Shown here one piece after another: positions 54,093 to 63,368 of a DNA stretch of 64,000 nucleotides. Made by a program: the position numbers and the translations under genes. The stretch is from Thermotoga sp. (lineage in GTDB: Bacteria; Thermotogota; Thermotogae; Mesoaciditogales; Mesoaciditogaceae): positions 1 through 64,000 of the forward strand of contig DYLQ01000001.1 in NCBI GenBank assembly GCA_020722015.1, written 5' to 3'. Under the pieces are notes generated by a model. The model was not told the DNA's origin. It did no database searches and was given only the letters and a program-made list of their open reading frames with translations. Each line of letters starts with the position of its first letter. The first letter of the stretch is position 1.

Positions 54093-54121
54093 ATTATATC
54101 CCTATTTTTGCAAAATTCCAA
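54093..54121 (-). promoter_or_regulatory. Promoter of the cold-shock gene
   Basis: TTGGAA (54121-54116), a 17-bp spacer and TATAAT (54098-54093). The leader of about 45 bases has an AACTTAAACTTAGAA direct repeat but is much shorter than the long thermosensing leader of E. coli cspA. Confidence 0.65.
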
Positions 54122-54138
54122 ATTAGCAAATCGGAAAT

Positions 54139-54348
54139 TCATCTTTTTGAATATACGTGTAGTTTTTCATCAAGCACGCCGTTCGGCAACATCCAATCCT
54201 CATGATATTTCCCAATTTCTTCCATCTGATAACGCACGCATACTTTTCAATTTCCTTTGCAGTAATCATCAATCCAATGTCCATCCAGCAGATCTTTTTC
54301 GTAAAACATCTTCATCGGACAAACGTTGTACCATTTGCATGTTTTCAT
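54139..54348 (-). pseudogene. Small four-cysteine protein gene with one in-frame TGA
   Basis: One frame runs from ATG 54348 (ribosome site AAAGGTGAAA) to a stop at 54139, 69 codons, but codon 34 (54249-54247) is TGA. Before it: CKWYNVCPMKMFYEKDLL and HWIDDYCKGN; after it: CVRYQMEEIGKYHEDWMLPN and GVLDEKL. Cysteines are C4, C10, C30 and C37, a spacing that suggests an Fe-S or zinc site. I recall similar small proteins in Thermotoga with Trp at this position (from memory, not checked), so TGG-to-TGA is the simplest change. Read-through or sequence error are alternatives. Confidence 0.65.
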
Positions 54349-54495
54349 CTTTTTCACCTTTTTTACTCTTTCATTATGATGACATCATATTTATGAGATT
54401 CAATTCAAATCGGAGATTATCTTTGAAAAACTACGATTTTAGGAGATAAAGAACGTTATTTCCCGAATGAGGTCCAAAATCATTTATTATCACAC

Positions 54496-54524
54496 TTGTT
54501 TAAAGATGTAAATACATATATAAT
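54496..54524 (+). promoter_or_regulatory. Promoter and possible operator of the murQ-opp unit
   Basis: TTGTTT (54496-54501), a 17-bp spacer and TATAAT (54519-54524). An imperfect inverted repeat, AAGATGTAAA on the left and TTTACATaCTT on the right of the -10 box, could be a repressor site. The leader to the TTG start is about 45 bases and ends in CGGAGGTG. Confidence 0.6.
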
Positions 54525-54578
54525 CTTTACATACTTGTATATATACCAATATAAGTTTATTAAATTCGGAGGTGTGAT

Positions 54579-55487
54579 TTGCCAAACTTTGAAGAGATAG
54601 AAGAACTTGAAACTGAGAAATCAAACCCTAAAACTTTAGAAATAGATACAATGGATCCTCTTTCAATTTCAAAAATTATGAACGAAGAAGACAAAAAAAT
54701 AGCGCTGGCAGTCGAAAAAGTTTTAGAACCGATATCGAAGCTTGCAGAAAAGATATCAGATGCGATAAAAGGTGGGGGAAGATGTGTTTACGTTGGAGCC
54801 GGCACTTCAGGTCGTGTTGCTATGATAGACGCGGTTGAGACAGTGCCAACGTTCGATTTACCGGTCGGAACTTTTATGACAATTTTGGCTGGCGGACCTG
54901 ATGCGATGATAAGGTCCTTGGAAAATGTTGAGGATGACTGGGGAGGTGGTGCTAAGGAGATCGTTAAAAACGGAATTTCATACAAAGATGTCGTTGTCGG
55001 AATTTCGGCAAGCGGAAGGACGCCTTTTGTCATGGGCGCAATTGAAAAAGCGAAACAACTGGGAGCCATAACCGGATCTGTGTCAAATGTCAAAAACGCT
55101 AAGTTGTCTTCTATGGTTGATATATCCATAGAAGTCGTAACCGGTCCTGAAGTAGTCACGGGTTCAACACGTCTCAAAGCCGGAACAGCACAGAAAATGG
55201 TTTTAAACATGTTAAGCACGATCTCGATGATAAGGCTTGGTAAGGTATACAAAAATCTCATGGTCGACGTTACACCTATAAACGAAAAGCTCGTCATAAG
55301 GGCGATAAATATAATCGTCAATGCAACCGGGATATCCAAAGAGAAAGCTGAAATGCTTTTAAGAGAATCCAAAATGAGACCGAAGGTGGCCATAGTAATG
55401 GCCTTAACCAATTCTTCTTTAAAAGAAGCAGAGAAATTGCTTGAGAAGAGTTCTGGAAGTGTGAGGAATGCGATAAAAAAAGTTTAA
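54579..55487 (+). CDS. murQ: N-acetylmuramic acid 6-phosphate etherase
   Basis: Cleaves the lactyl ether of MurNAc 6-phosphate to give GlcNAc 6-phosphate, a step of cell-wall recycling; 302 residues. The SIS-domain loop VYVGAGTSGRVAMIDAVE (about 70-87) and VVVGISASGRTPFVMGAI and the TGPEVVTGSTRLKAGTAQK block are diagnostic, with the C-terminal helical part. TTG start with CGGAGGTG. It heads a run with an oligopeptide ABC transporter, suggesting uptake of cell-wall fragments. Confidence 0.94.
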   Translation: MPNFEEIEELETEKSNPKTLEIDTMDPLSISKIMNEEDKKIALAVEKVLEPISKLAEKISDAIKGGGRCVYVGAGTSGRVAMIDAVETVPTFDLPVGTFMTILAGGPDAMIRSLENVEDDWGGGAKEIVKNGISYKDVVVGISASGRTPFVMGAIEKAKQLGAITGSVSNVKNAKLSSMVDISIEVVTGPEVVTGSTRLKAGTAQKMVLNMLSTISMIRLGKVYKNLMVDVTPINEKLVIRAINIIVNATGISKEKAEMLLRESKMRPKVAIVMALTNSSLKEAEKLLEKSSGSVRNAIKKV

Positions 55488-55526
55488 TTATCCCAGCAAT
55501 GGGAATTTTAGATTGGAGGGTTGAAA

Positions 55527-57302
55527 ATGAATAAAAAGGTATTGGCAATTTTAATGATTTTATCTGTCATTTCCTTTGTTGTGCTTGCGGCCTTGCCATC
55601 TGATCCTTTCACCGAAGCATCTAATCTTTTTCAAGGACCCGGAAAATACGGTGGAACGTTGTATTTAGTGCTCGGATCTGAACCTCAATCTTGGAACTAT
55701 TATGGAACTTTGTCTGCTGCAGCATACACTGTTGATGGTGAATTGTTTAGTCCTCTTGTACAAGCCAACCCAATAACAAATGAAGTTGAACCAGCTTTAG
55801 CTTCAAGTTGGGAAATTTCTTCAGGTGGAACAGAGGTTATTTTCCATCTAAGACATGTTTTGTGGTCAGATGGAGTTCCGTTTACGGCTGATGATGTGCT
55901 CTTTACCTTCAACGACGTTGTGATGAATAAACATGCATTGGGAAATGAATGGGATAGATTCACAATAGACGGTACGCCTATTAAATGGGTGAAAATAAAC
56001 AATTACACAGTCGCGGCATTACTTCCAAAACCTTATGGCGCTTTTTTTTCTGTTTTAGAGCCGGCTTTTATCCTGCCTGAACACATACTCGCTAAATATT
56101 TACCAAAATACAATCCTAAAGTTACGGACCCTTCTTATTATAATCAGGCGTGGACCGTAAGTACTCCTCCCGATCAAATTGTTGGAACGGGACCTTATGT
56201 ACTTGAAAAATACATACCAGGCCAAGAAGTTATTCTAAAGCGAAATCCAAATTTCTGGGAAGTCGATCCTTACGGAAATCAGCTTCCATATTTTAACGAA
56301 TTGGATTTTCTAATAGTCAAAGATCCTCAAACACAACTTGCAATGTTTCAATCAGGACAAATAAGTTGGCTTGGCATAAGTGCTTCTCAGTTCCCATACC
56401 TCAAGCAAAAGCAACTATCTGGAGCTCCCTTTATTGTTTATAACACACTTTCAAGTGGTCAAGCAACTCCTCATCCTTTTATAACTTTCAATTTTGATGA
56501 TAAAAATCCTAATCTAAGATCGCTATTTAGAAATTTACAGTTCAGAGAAGCAATGGAATATGCACTTGATAGAAATAGAATAATAAACGAAGTATACAAT
56601 GGCCTTGCAAATTTTACGGGAGATATACCTGCTGTTTTACCGGGAAACGTGTTTTACGATCAAGCAGCATCGTCTCTTGCAAGGAATTTTAATCTTGATG
56701 CCGCAAACGGAATATTGGATTCTCTTGGGCTCAAAATGGGGCCAAATGGCATAAGGCAATTTTCTGACGGTCAGCCAGTTGAGTTTAATCTTCTTACATG
56801 GGCCAATAGCCCAACTATGGCTGGAATAGCCCAAATATACCAAAAAGATTTAAAACAGATAGGAATAAAGTTGAATCTACAGATATTGGATATCAGTGTT
56901 ACATATCAATTAGCACTCGCAGGTAATTTCGATGCGGCTTTGTTAAGTTGGGGAGATCAGCCAGATCCCGCTTTGAGAACTCCTATATGGAGTCCCGGAT
57001 ACCCACTTTATATAAATCACCTTTCTACAATGGAAGCTAACACTCAAAAGCCATTGTTTGATCATATGCTTTGGTGGGAAAAGATCGTATATAACGATTT
57101 TGCTCAAGGTCAGGCTCAGATGACACTTGCAGAAAGGGTAAAATATTACGATCAGTGGGAAGAGATTTATGCGACAGAGATCCCATATATTTTTGTTGCC
57201 GTTCCAAATACGCTTATAGCTGTTCAAAATAACATAGGTAATTTCTTTATAGCTAAAAATGGTCAGATAGCATTTACAACCTATACGACATTTTTGAAAT
57301 GA
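55527..57302 (+). CDS. Oligopeptide ABC transporter substrate-binding protein (first)
   Basis: Periplasmic SBP family 5 protein of about 591 residues. Signal peptide KKVLAILMILSVISFVVLA, no lipobox Cys. Family pieces include KYGGTLYLVLGSEPQSWNYY, WSDGVPFTADDVLFTFNDV, GTGPYVLEKYIPGQEVILKR and AMEYALDRNRIINEVYNGLA. Start at 55527 for GGAGGGTTG just upstream. The ligand may be peptides, or muropeptides given murQ next door, or oligosaccharides as for several Thermotoga members. A terminator-like hairpin follows. Confidence 0.9.
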   Translation: MNKKVLAILMILSVISFVVLAALPSDPFTEASNLFQGPGKYGGTLYLVLGSEPQSWNYYGTLSAAAYTVDGELFSPLVQANPITNEVEPALASSWEISSGGTEVIFHLRHVLWSDGVPFTADDVLFTFNDVVMNKHALGNEWDRFTIDGTPIKWVKINNYTVAALLPKPYGAFFSVLEPAFILPEHILAKYLPKYNPKVTDPSYYNQAWTVSTPPDQIVGTGPYVLEKYIPGQEVILKRNPNFWEVDPYGNQLPYFNELDFLIVKDPQTQLAMFQSGQISWLGISASQFPYLKQKQLSGAPFIVYNTLSSGQATPHPFITFNFDDKNPNLRSLFRNLQFREAMEYALDRNRIINEVYNGLANFTGDIPAVLPGNVFYDQAASSLARNFNLDAANGILDSLGLKMGPNGIRQFSDGQPVEFNLLTWANSPTMAGIAQIYQKDLKQIGIKLNLQILDISVTYQLALAGNFDAALLSWGDQPDPALRTPIWSPGYPLYINHLSTMEANTQKPLFDHMLWWEKIVYNDFAQGQAQMTLAERVKYYDQWEEIYATEIPYIFVAVPNTLIAVQNNIGNFFIAKNGQIAFTTYTTFLK

Positions 57303-57312
57303 ACTGAAATAC

Positions 57313-57341
57313 GGGCGAGTACATATACTCGCCCTTTACTT
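57313..57341 (+). terminator. Partial terminator between the binding protein and permease genes
   Basis: Eight-bp stem GGGCGAGT/ACTCGCCC with loop ACATAT (57313-57334), then TTTACTT. Such a site between a binding protein and its permeases usually lowers expression of the downstream genes and protects the upstream mRNA end. Confidence 0.7.
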
Positions 57342-57354
57342 AAGAGGTGAGATA

Positions 57355-58326
57355 ATGCTGTCTTATATAATTCGTAGAATATTAATAATGATTCCAATGA
57401 TGTTTGTAATCTCTGTGATATGTTTCACGATTATAAAGTTACAACCTGGAAGTTATATAAGTCAATATCTCGAAAATGGCAGAGTATCTCCACAGACTGT
57501 CCTCATGTTGAAGAAAACTTTAGGTCTGGATAAACCAGCGATAGAACAATATTTTTACTGGTTGGGTAATATAGTTTTGCACGGTAATTTTGGATATTCT
57601 TTTGCCTATCAAATGCCAGTAACAGATCTGATATGGCAATATATGGGATGGACAGTTGTTGTCTCTCTGCTTTCAATGGCCTTCACGTGGCTCTTAGCCA
57701 TACCATTGGGAATTTATTCGGCACGTCATAGGTATGGAGTAGGTGATTATGCGGCAACTTTCTTAGGATACATTGGAATGTCAATACCAGACTTCTTTTT
57801 GGCGTTATTGTTAATGTATTTAGCTCTATCACTTGGTAGTCGATCGGTGGGAGGACTTTTTTCAGTCCAATACGTTGGAGAACCATGGTCAGTTGGAAAA
57901 TTCATAGATTTATCTAAACATCTTTGGATACCAATGATAGCCATAGGCGCAGGTGGCATAGGGGGACTTATGAGGATCATGCGTGGCAACATGATGGACG
58001 TTTTGAATTCTCCGATGATCCTATCTTTAAAAGCACGCGGTATAGGAGAAAAAAATGTAACATGGAAACATGCCGTGAAAAATGCGGTAAATCCATTAGT
58101 AACAATAGCTGGCATGTCGTTGCCAGGCGTTTTTAGTTCTACGATAATTGCTTCAATTGTTTTAAATATACCTACGATGGGACCATTTTTCTATAGTGCT
58201 TTGATGAATCACGATCAATATCTTGTAATGGCTTATCTTTTGTTACTCGCACTATTGCTTCAAATTGGTAACTTGCTTGCGGATATAGCACTTGCGTTTG
58301 TTGATCCACGCATAAGATACACTTGA
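57355..58326 (+). CDS. Oligopeptide ABC transporter permease (DppB-like)
   Basis: First inner-membrane permease; 323 residues with six helices. N-terminal YIIRRILIMIPMMFVISVI, the TLGLDKPAIEQYFYWLGNIV loop and the ATPase contact LKARGIGEKNVTWKHAVKNA are typical. Ribosome site AAGAGGTGA. It forms a heterodimer with the next product. Confidence 0.93.
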   Translation: MLSYIIRRILIMIPMMFVISVICFTIIKLQPGSYISQYLENGRVSPQTVLMLKKTLGLDKPAIEQYFYWLGNIVLHGNFGYSFAYQMPVTDLIWQYMGWTVVVSLLSMAFTWLLAIPLGIYSARHRYGVGDYAATFLGYIGMSIPDFFLALLLMYLALSLGSRSVGGLFSVQYVGEPWSVGKFIDLSKHLWIPMIAIGAGGIGGLMRIMRGNMMDVLNSPMILSLKARGIGEKNVTWKHAVKNAVNPLVTIAGMSLPGVFSSTIIASIVLNIPTMGPFFYSALMNHDQYLVMAYLLLLALLLQIGNLLADIALAFVDPRIRYT

Positions 58327-58336
58327 GGTGAATGCT

Positions 58337-59446
58337 ATGAAAAAGAAGGATAATTCTAAAGAAGTGACCGATTTTCAAAGGATGTTAAAAGTACTTTTAA
58401 AGAATCCCTTTAGCGTCGCCGGAATGATAATACTTGTGATAATGTATTTGATGACTCTTTTTGCTCAATTTATATCTCCGTATAATTTTACAGATATGCA
58501 TAAATACTTATATTTACCTCCTACGCCTATACATTGGATCGGCCCGAACGGAAATTTTCATATAATACCTTTTGTTTATGGAGTAAAAGAAGAAAGAAAT
58601 CCTATAACGTATGCAATGGAGTTTACCGTCGATAAAAGCGAAATATATCCGATACATTTTTTTGTGCGCGGTGAAAGTTATGAATTTTTAGGATTATTTA
58701 AGACAAATGTACATTTATTCGGTATAAATCCAAATGCTCATGGAATGATCGCACTTTTTGGAACTGATAGATATGGACGGGATTTGTTTTCAAGAACGAT
58801 AGTTGGTGGCCAGGTGTCAATGACAGTGGGACTTCTTGGAATAGCCATAAGTTTTGCAATAGGAATAATCATAGGCTCTTTATCCGGATATATAGGTGGA
58901 ACATTTGATCTGATAATACAAAGATTTATAGAAATACTTATGTCTTTTCCAACCTTGCCTTTATGGCTTGCACTTAGCATGATAATTCCTCCGAGTTGGC
59001 CTTCTACATGGGTATATTTTGGAATTGTAACTGTACTTTCTCTTCTGGGTTGGACAGGTCTTGCAAGGGTTATAAGAGGAATGACACTAAGTATAAAAGA
59101 AAAGGATTTTATTTCTGCTGCCAAATTATCTGGTCAGACAAGATTGAAGATAATAATTCACCATATATTGCCAAACATCATGAGTTATATAATCGTTGTG
59201 GCTACTTTATCAGTTCCTGGAATGATTCTTGCAGAAAGTGCTATGAGTTTCCTTGGCCTTGGTATAAAACCGCCAATGACAAGTTGGGGATTGCTTTTAA
59301 GTGATGCCGAAAGCCTTGAATCAATAGAACTTCATCCTTGGTTTTTGATTCCAGGTTTATTCATAATAATTGCCGTGCTTTCGTTTGTGTTTGTTGGCGA
59401 TGCTTTAAGGGATGCATTTGATCCTTATCAGTATGAAAGAAAGTAA
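58337..59446 (+). CDS. Oligopeptide ABC transporter permease (DppC-like), with large insert
   Basis: Second permease, about 369 residues, longer than the usual 280-300. The extra length is a ~90-residue extracytoplasmic segment between the first helix and FGTDRYGRDLFSRTIVGGQ, holding PPTPIHWIGPNGNFH and FFVRGESYEFLGLF. The ATPase contact AAKLSGQTRLKIIIHHILPN is present. The start at 58337 follows GAGGTGA; a GTG three codons earlier is inside that site. Confidence 0.92.
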   Translation: MKKKDNSKEVTDFQRMLKVLLKNPFSVAGMIILVIMYLMTLFAQFISPYNFTDMHKYLYLPPTPIHWIGPNGNFHIIPFVYGVKEERNPITYAMEFTVDKSEIYPIHFFVRGESYEFLGLFKTNVHLFGINPNAHGMIALFGTDRYGRDLFSRTIVGGQVSMTVGLLGIAISFAIGIIIGSLSGYIGGTFDLIIQRFIEILMSFPTLPLWLALSMIIPPSWPSTWVYFGIVTVLSLLGWTGLARVIRGMTLSIKEKDFISAAKLSGQTRLKIIIHHILPNIMSYIIVVATLSVPGMILAESAMSFLGLGIKPPMTSWGLLLSDAESLESIELHPWFLIPGLFIIIAVLSFVFVGDALRDAFDPYQYERK

Positions 59447-59456
59447 GGTGTTGAAT

Positions 59457-60431
59457 TTGGCATTACTTACAATGAAAAATGTTACCATTACTTTTAAAAC
59501 AAGTAGAGGAGATTTGTTAGCAATAGATGATATTTATTTTGAATTAAACAAGGGAGAAACTCTTGGCCTGGTAGGAGAGACTGGATCTGGTAAAACTGTA
59601 ACCTCTCTTTCCATAATGAGATTACTTCCATTCAACGCAAAAATTTCAGGAGAAATATTCTTCGATAAAACAGATATCTTAAAACTTTCTGAAAATGAAA
59701 TGGATGAAATAAGAGGAAAAAAAATATCCATGATATTTCAGGAACCGATGACGGCATTTGATCCACTTTTTACCATAGGCCAACAATTTTCTGAAGTCCT
59801 GCTTAAACATGAGAATGTTAGTAAGGAAGAAGCGAGGCAAAGGACAATTAAGATGCTTAAATTCGTTGGAATCCCAGAACCAGAACAGCGCTTTAATCAA
59901 TATCCACATGAATACAGTGGCGGTATGATTCAAAGAGTTATGATAGCACTTGCTTTATTGACAAATCCAGAGCTTGTCATTGCTGATGAACCTACAACAG
60001 GTCTTGATGTAACTATACAAATGCAAATCTTGAACCTTATGAAAAAAATTCAGAAAACATCAAACTTATCTATGATATTTATAACACACGATCTTGGAGT
60101 GATATCCAAAATGGCAAACAAAATAATCGTCTTATATCTTGGAAAGATACTTGAAATTGGTACTGTTGCAGATGTAATTTTTTCTCCAATCCATCCATAC
60201 ACAAAGGGCTTAGTCTCATCGATTCCAACTCTTAGAACAAACAAATCTGAAAGACTTTATTCTATCCCAGGAAATGTTCCTTCTTTAAATGAAATAGGGA
60301 AGGGATGTAGATTTTATTCAAGATGCCCAGTTAGAATGGATATATGTAAAGACAAAACACCTCAATTATCTGAATATAATAGTGGACATTTTGCAGCTTG
60401 TTGGGTTGCTAATAAAAATAAAGTTGGGTGA
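59457..60431 (+). CDS. Oligopeptide ABC transporter ATPase (DppD-like)
   Basis: First ATPase of the importer; about 324 residues. Walker A GETGSGKTVTS, the signature YSGGMIQRVMIAL and Walker B LVIADEPTTGLDVT are complete, and the C-terminal Cys cluster (GKGCRFYSRCPVRMDICKD) is the usual one of this family. I choose the TTG at 59457 because AAGGTG lies six bases upstream; an earlier ATG would overlap the permease gene by 35 bp. Confidence 0.92.
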   Translation: MALLTMKNVTITFKTSRGDLLAIDDIYFELNKGETLGLVGETGSGKTVTSLSIMRLLPFNAKISGEIFFDKTDILKLSENEMDEIRGKKISMIFQEPMTAFDPLFTIGQQFSEVLLKHENVSKEEARQRTIKMLKFVGIPEPEQRFNQYPHEYSGGMIQRVMIALALLTNPELVIADEPTTGLDVTIQMQILNLMKKIQKTSNLSMIFITHDLGVISKMANKIIVLYLGKILEIGTVADVIFSPIHPYTKGLVSSIPTLRTNKSERLYSIPGNVPSLNEIGKGCRFYSRCPVRMDICKDKTPQLSEYNSGHFAACWVANKNKVG

Positions 60432-60437
60432 ACTCTA

Positions 60438-61424
60438 ATGAATGAAGAACTTATAATTGCTGATAATTTAAAAGTATACTTTCCCATTCGACGTGGCATT
60501 TTTTTACAAACAATCGGTTACGTAAAAGCCGTCGATGGAATAAATTTAACTGTGATGAAAAATCAAGATCTTTCAATAGTTGGCGAGAGCGGAAGTGGGA
60601 AAACAACGTTGGGTAAAGCTATAGTTGGTCTTATAAGGCCGACAAAAGGTAACGTTTTTTACATGTTCAACAACAAAAATTTTGATATGTCACAAAATTT
60701 ACCGATAGAAATTAGACAAAGTGTTCAAATGATCTTTCAAGATCCGTTTTCATCGCTTAATCCAAGATTGAAAATTATAGATACTTTAAAAGAAGCACTT
60801 GAAATAAGAAATATTTTCAAATCAAGAAATGACATAATTGATTATCTTGGAGATTTACTTCAAAAAGTAGGGCTTAAACGAGAATACTTATACAGATATC
60901 CACATGAATTTAGTGGTGGGCAAAGGCAAAGAATATCCATTGTAAGAGCAATCTCAATGAAACCAAAAGTAATAGTTCTTGATGAACCAACATCGTCTTT
61001 AGATGTTTCAGTTCAATCCCAAGTTTTAAATTTACTTCAAGACATAAAAAGAGAATATGATTTAACTTACATTTTTATAACTCATAACATATCTGTGGCA
61101 AAGTATATGGGGCAAAAAATAGCTGTGATGTACTTGGGCAAAATTGTTGAAATAAATGAAGCGGATAATTTGATAAATGCGCCACTTCATCCTTATACCA
61201 AATTGTTGCTTTCAGCGGTTATTGAAGTTCAAAGTGAACACGTTGAAAAAGAATTGAAAATTGGAGAACCTCCGAGTCCTGTAAATATCCCATCTGGTTG
61301 TAGATTTAGAAACCGTTGTCCTTTTGCTATGGAAATATGCGAAAGAACCGAACCAGAACTTATTGAACATGAAAACGCATTGGTGGCATGTCATTTATAC
61401 TCAGATCTCAAAAATAAGCCATAA
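60438..61424 (+). CDS. Oligopeptide ABC transporter ATPase (DppF-like)
   Basis: Second ATPase; 328 residues. Walker A GESGSGKTTLGKAI, signature FSGGQRQRISIVRAI, Walker B VIVLDEPTSSLDVS, and the C-terminal Cys cluster GCRFRNRCPFAMEICE. It lies 6 bp after its partner. Last gene of the transporter block; about 170 bp of A/T-rich sequence follow. Confidence 0.94.
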   Translation: MNEELIIADNLKVYFPIRRGIFLQTIGYVKAVDGINLTVMKNQDLSIVGESGSGKTTLGKAIVGLIRPTKGNVFYMFNNKNFDMSQNLPIEIRQSVQMIFQDPFSSLNPRLKIIDTLKEALEIRNIFKSRNDIIDYLGDLLQKVGLKREYLYRYPHEFSGGQRQRISIVRAISMKPKVIVLDEPTSSLDVSVQSQVLNLLQDIKREYDLTYIFITHNISVAKYMGQKIAVMYLGKIVEINEADNLINAPLHPYTKLLLSAVIEVQSEHVEKELKIGEPPSPVNIPSGCRFRNRCPFAMEICERTEPELIEHENALVACHLYSDLKNKP

Positions 61425-61594
61425 CTCATTATATACTCAAATAACAAGCACAATTAAGAATAAGATTACATTTATCTTTGACAGATTCCTATTGAGAAAC
61501 TAACTACATTCGAGTTAGAATATCTCTATAGTCAAATTCTAAATAGCGTAATCAGTATGAATATTTTAATATCTATTGGAAAGGAGTGTTTTAA

Positions 61595-63313
61595 ATGAAA
61601 AGATTTTGGTTATTCGTTATTGTCGGAGTTATATTGAGTGTTTCCGTTTTTGCCGCAGGATCATATTCATATCTCGCTCAATATGGTCCTGGAATTGTCA
61701 ATTGGGGACCAAATGTCAAATCCGGAGGGACTTTGGTTTTGGCAGAAGGTCAAGGCACCGAAATGCCTTACAACATCAATCCGTTATCTCCGTTTCCATT
61801 GCAAATAACGCCGTTGATATACGAGCCGTTGTTCTACGTTAACGAGGCAAATGGAGCCGTAACGGGTTTGCTTGGAACTAAATACGAATGGACAGATAAT
61901 AACCTTGAATTGGTTGTGACGACAAGAAGCGGCGTTAAATGGTCAGATGGGAAATCTTTCAGTGCGTCCGATGTTGTCTTTACGTTTAATCTCTTAAAAA
62001 AATATCCGTCAATGGACAGCAGCGGAATATGGTCCAATGTTTCGGGTCTTCAAAGCGTAGCGGCAAGCGGAACGAATACCGTCATCTTCAAGTTTTCAAA
62101 GCCCAACGTACCGCAATTCTTCTACATAGCAATGCAGCCAATTGTGCCGGAGCATATATGGGCAAATATCAAAGATCCGACGACTTACACAAATCCAAAC
62201 CCTGTTGGAACGGGTGCGTTTCTTTTCAAAAGTTATACGCCGTCCAATGGAGACGAGGTTGTCGTTAAAAATCCGAATTATTGGATGAAAGGCAGACCGT
62301 ATATCGATGAATTGGTGATCAAAAGTATGTTGACAAATCAATCCGCTTTTCTCGAATTACTCAAAGGCAATGCGCAATGGGGAGAATTTTACGCTCCGGA
62401 CCCACAAACGACATGGATTGCAAAGGATCCTCAAAATAACAAGATATGGTGGCCGGCTGAAGGCTCAAACGCGTTGTTTTTCAACACACAGGCTGGATTT
62501 CCCTTTAGCAACGCCACTTTCAGAAAAGCCATTTCCATTGCCATAAACAAGAAAGATCTTGAAGACAAAGCTTATTTTGGAGCCGGCGGTTACAATGTAA
62601 GCCCAACCGGGATAATTCCGTCACAACAAAAAGAATGGATGGATCCGACCTTAACTGCTATGGCGTCTGAACTTAACACTTACAATCCGCAAAAAGCCGT
62701 TGAAATGCTCGCATCGATTGGAATTGTAAAGAATTCTTCTGGTCAACTTGTTGGACCGAACGGAAAAGCACTTCCATCTTTGACGATCAGCGTTGTTTCC
62801 GGATGGACAGATTTCATAACGATGGCGAATATTATATCGAGCGAATTACAATCGATGGGATTCAACGTTGTTGTGAATCAGGAAACTTATAACAGCTTCA
62901 TTTCAAGCCTGATGAGCGGAACTTATCAAATGGCTCTTTGGGGATTAAACGGTCCTGCTCCTTATTACATATATTATGCCAATTTCAATCCAACGCTTTC
63001 GGCCACTAAGATAGGGGCAACGGCAATTTCGGGTTACACCAGATACACCAATCCTTTGATAACGGCGGCATTAACAACATATGCTCAGACGACAAATCTT
63101 AGACTTCAACAGCAGGCAATGTACACGATAGAAAGAATAATCCTTTCGGAAATGCCGTTTGTCACATTGACAAATTCAACTGGATTCCAATTTTTCAACA
63201 CGAAGACATTCACGGGCTTTCCGTCTAACGACAACATCTATTCGGCAAGTGGATCTCTTGAACCTGGGTCTTATGATGGATACATCGAGGCACTGAACGT
63301 ACATTTGAAATGA
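61595..63313 (+). CDS. Oligopeptide ABC transporter substrate-binding protein (second)
   Basis: Periplasmic SBP family 5 protein of 572 residues. Signal peptide KRFWLFVIVGVILSVSVFA, no lipobox Cys. Family blocks: SGGTLVLAEGQGTEMPYNIN, WSDGKSFSASDVVFTFNLL, GTGAFLFKSYTPSNGDEVVV and FRKAISIAINKKDLEDKAYF. Ribosome site AAAGGAGTG. The 170-bp gap upstream has TTGACA and TTGAGA/TAGAAT boxes, so it may have its own promoter. It likely shares the preceding permeases and ATPases with another ligand range. Confidence 0.9.
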   Translation: MKRFWLFVIVGVILSVSVFAAGSYSYLAQYGPGIVNWGPNVKSGGTLVLAEGQGTEMPYNINPLSPFPLQITPLIYEPLFYVNEANGAVTGLLGTKYEWTDNNLELVVTTRSGVKWSDGKSFSASDVVFTFNLLKKYPSMDSSGIWSNVSGLQSVAASGTNTVIFKFSKPNVPQFFYIAMQPIVPEHIWANIKDPTTYTNPNPVGTGAFLFKSYTPSNGDEVVVKNPNYWMKGRPYIDELVIKSMLTNQSAFLELLKGNAQWGEFYAPDPQTTWIAKDPQNNKIWWPAEGSNALFFNTQAGFPFSNATFRKAISIAINKKDLEDKAYFGAGGYNVSPTGIIPSQQKEWMDPTLTAMASELNTYNPQKAVEMLASIGIVKNSSGQLVGPNGKALPSLTISVVSGWTDFITMANIISSELQSMGFNVVVNQETYNSFISSLMSGTYQMALWGLNGPAPYYIYYANFNPTLSATKIGATAISGYTRYTNPLITAALTTYAQTTNLRLQQQAMYTIERIILSEMPFVTLTNSTGFQFFNTKTFTGFPSNDNIYSASGSLEPGSYDGYIEALNVHLK

Positions 63314-63320
63314 AATATCC

Positions 63321-63342
63321 GAGTGCCTCGTATGAGGCACTC
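63321..63342 (+). terminator. Hairpin after the second binding protein gene
   Basis: Perfect 9-bp stem GAGTGCCTC/GAGGCACTC with a GTAT loop, followed by TACTTGTTGTT. The T-run is imperfect, so readthrough into the MFS gene is possible. Confidence 0.75.
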
Positions 63343-63368
63343 TACTTGTTGTTATAAAGGAGGAGAAT

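Noticed and set aside
54108..54449. A plus-strand frame of 113 codons
   Set aside because: It lies antisense to the four-cysteine gene and has no ribosome site; the minus-strand reading is protein-like and preceded by a good site.
55521..57302. Lipoprotein anchoring of the binding proteins
   Set aside because: No cysteine follows the signal peptides of any of the four binding proteins, so a lipobox is absent.
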